Assembly: GCA_021464245.1 (NCBI GenBank) | Contig: JADCRB010000151.1 | Location: forward strand, 103,376-167,375 | Length of the DNA: 64,000 nt | Reading direction: 5' to 3' | Source: Carallia brachiata | Lineage: Eukaryota > Streptophyta > Magnoliopsida > Malpighiales > Rhizophoraceae | Part shown: piece by piece, positions 63,195-64,000 of the stretch | Layout of the letters: every line of letters begins with the position of its first letter | Position numbering within the stretch: position 1 is the stretch's first letter | Translations under genes and position numbers: made by a program | Notes under the pieces: model-generated | Database searches by the model: none | Seen by the model: the letters and a program-made list of their open reading frames with translations, nothing else | Told to the model about the DNA's origin: nothing

Positions 63195-64000
63195 CATTTG
63201 TCATGACATTTGTCTTATTTCCTCACCTCCTGCTTCTGTTTCTAAAGTTTCTAGCACACCAACATACGTTCGGTTTCTTTAGATCTTCATTATAGCTCTA
63301 GTCTCATGGATTAAAATGATTTTCTTGAGCATTCTGATCCAATTCTTTCATGCATTTTCGCAGATACAAAGTTACAAACTTTAGAGTTATAGGTGTATTA
63401 TTACTCCTGTCTTTCTACCCTAAGTTTACTTCCCAAGTTGTCTTAAAGATGCATAGTGTCGAAGCCGGTAGATCAAGGAAACAAATCAATCAACGAATGC
63501 TGGCACAAAGTTTGAATTTTTTTTTTCTTTTTCAGGATCAAATGTCAGTGCCTACATAAATATGGTCTGCGACACTTTGAAGAATTCCATCCCCAAAGCT
63601 GTGGTTTACTGTCAGGTCCGAGAGGCGAAAAGATCTCTCCTCAATCACTTCTATGCTCAAATCGGGAGAAGGGAGGTAACGTTAAGATTCCTCGACATTT
63701 GCATGACTTAGCGAGTTCTTTAGCATTCACCTCTTCTCTTAACATCTCATTCGATCCTTTCGCGCCTGAAAGGGAAGCCTCGGGATGCGAATTCTTTGAG
63801 GAATTCATTTGTTCCCCTCCCTAAGCTTTTGTTAATATAATGTCATTCCCTGTTTTACAGAAGGAGCAACTTGGTGCAATGCTGGACGAGGATCCGCAGC
63901 TCATGGAGAGAAGAGCTACACTTGCTAAGAGGCTTGAACTGTACAAATCAGCAAGGGATGACATCGACGCGGGTGGCATGGAAATGATAAGAGATTTCGG
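63195..64000 (+). pseudogene. Partial DRP1C copy: part of intron 14, exons 15 and 16
   Basis: Homologous to 40061-40880, beginning 18 bases after the end of DRP1C exon 14. The exon 15 copy at 63536-63675 has the same length (140) and splice sites. The exon 16 copy begins at 63861. It encodes the GTPase effector domain end but has no GTPase or stalk upstream, so it cannot make a dynamin. Exon 15 differs at four bases, all silent. Exon 16 is identical for its first 110 bases, then GCAGTGG becomes GCGGGTGG. This one-base gain replaces the usual AVAWK ending and removes the stop at that point. The block continues past the window edge. Confidence 0.9.

Noticed and set aside
63350..63559. 69-codon open frame near the right edge
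   Set aside because: It lies mostly in the copied DRP1C intron 14, and the exon 15 copy is read in a different frame.
63195..64000. A second complete, functional DRP1C gene
   Set aside because: Homology begins after exon 14, so the GTPase and stalk exons are absent upstream, and the C-terminus is shifted.
1..64000. CRISPR arrays, operons or prophage
   Set aside because: No spaced direct repeats of that kind; intron-containing genes and plant transposons show this is nuclear plant DNA.

Overview
This is a plant nuclear window: two intron-rich housekeeping genes with GT-AG introns, a CC-NB-LRR resistance-type gene, and an AT-rich background packed with decayed plant transposons. The conserved genes resemble Arabidopsis DRP1C and MAP70 closely, so a eudicot is likely. 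The species cannot be named from the sequence.

Layout. 1-2620: 5' half of a broken Mutator-like (MULE) transposase, minus strand, running off the left edge. 2640-7000: wrecked Ty1/copia pol remnant interrupted by a probable 2.2-kb solo LTR. 8442-9263: broken copy of a plant RRM-like gene. 9850-13868: 5'-truncated, decayed LINE with a poly-A tail. 14111-15753: non-autonomous MULE with long inverted repeats and a 9-bp target duplication, carrying a nested palindromic MITE. 15754-20196: AT-rich intergenic DNA with probable SINE and MITE remnants. 20197-24377: MAP70 (microtubule-associated protein 70), 11 exons. 24378-29582: intergenic, with a Harbinger-type MITE. 29583-40866: DRP1C (dynamin-related GTPase), 16 exons, with a miniature LTR retrotransposon (TRIM) in intron 13. 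40867-45109: intergenic. 45110-48548: CC-NB-LRR pseudogene, minus strand, with at least seven frame breaks. 48549-52967: its upstream region, a small 9-bp-TSD MITE and a decayed hAT/DUF4371 transposase. 52968-62033: a nested pair of LTR retrotransposons, a Ty1/copia element inside a non-autonomous element, both with exact 5-bp target duplications. 62034-64000: a second, partial copy of two pieces found earlier, namely the NLR upstream flank and the DRP1C 3' end (exons 15 and 16).

The two intact genes have separate cell-biological roles: MAP70 on cortical microtubules, DRP1C in clathrin-coated vesicle scission and cell-plate membrane traffic. They lie on the same strand about 5 kb apart and nothing suggests co-regulation. 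The most informative structure is the rearranged duplication linking the DRP1C 3' end and the NLR locus, with an LTR element inserted beside the second NLR flank. I found no convincing evidence of a wholly new biological system. The closest candidates are the chimeric DRP1C fragment at the right edge and the duplication structure around it.
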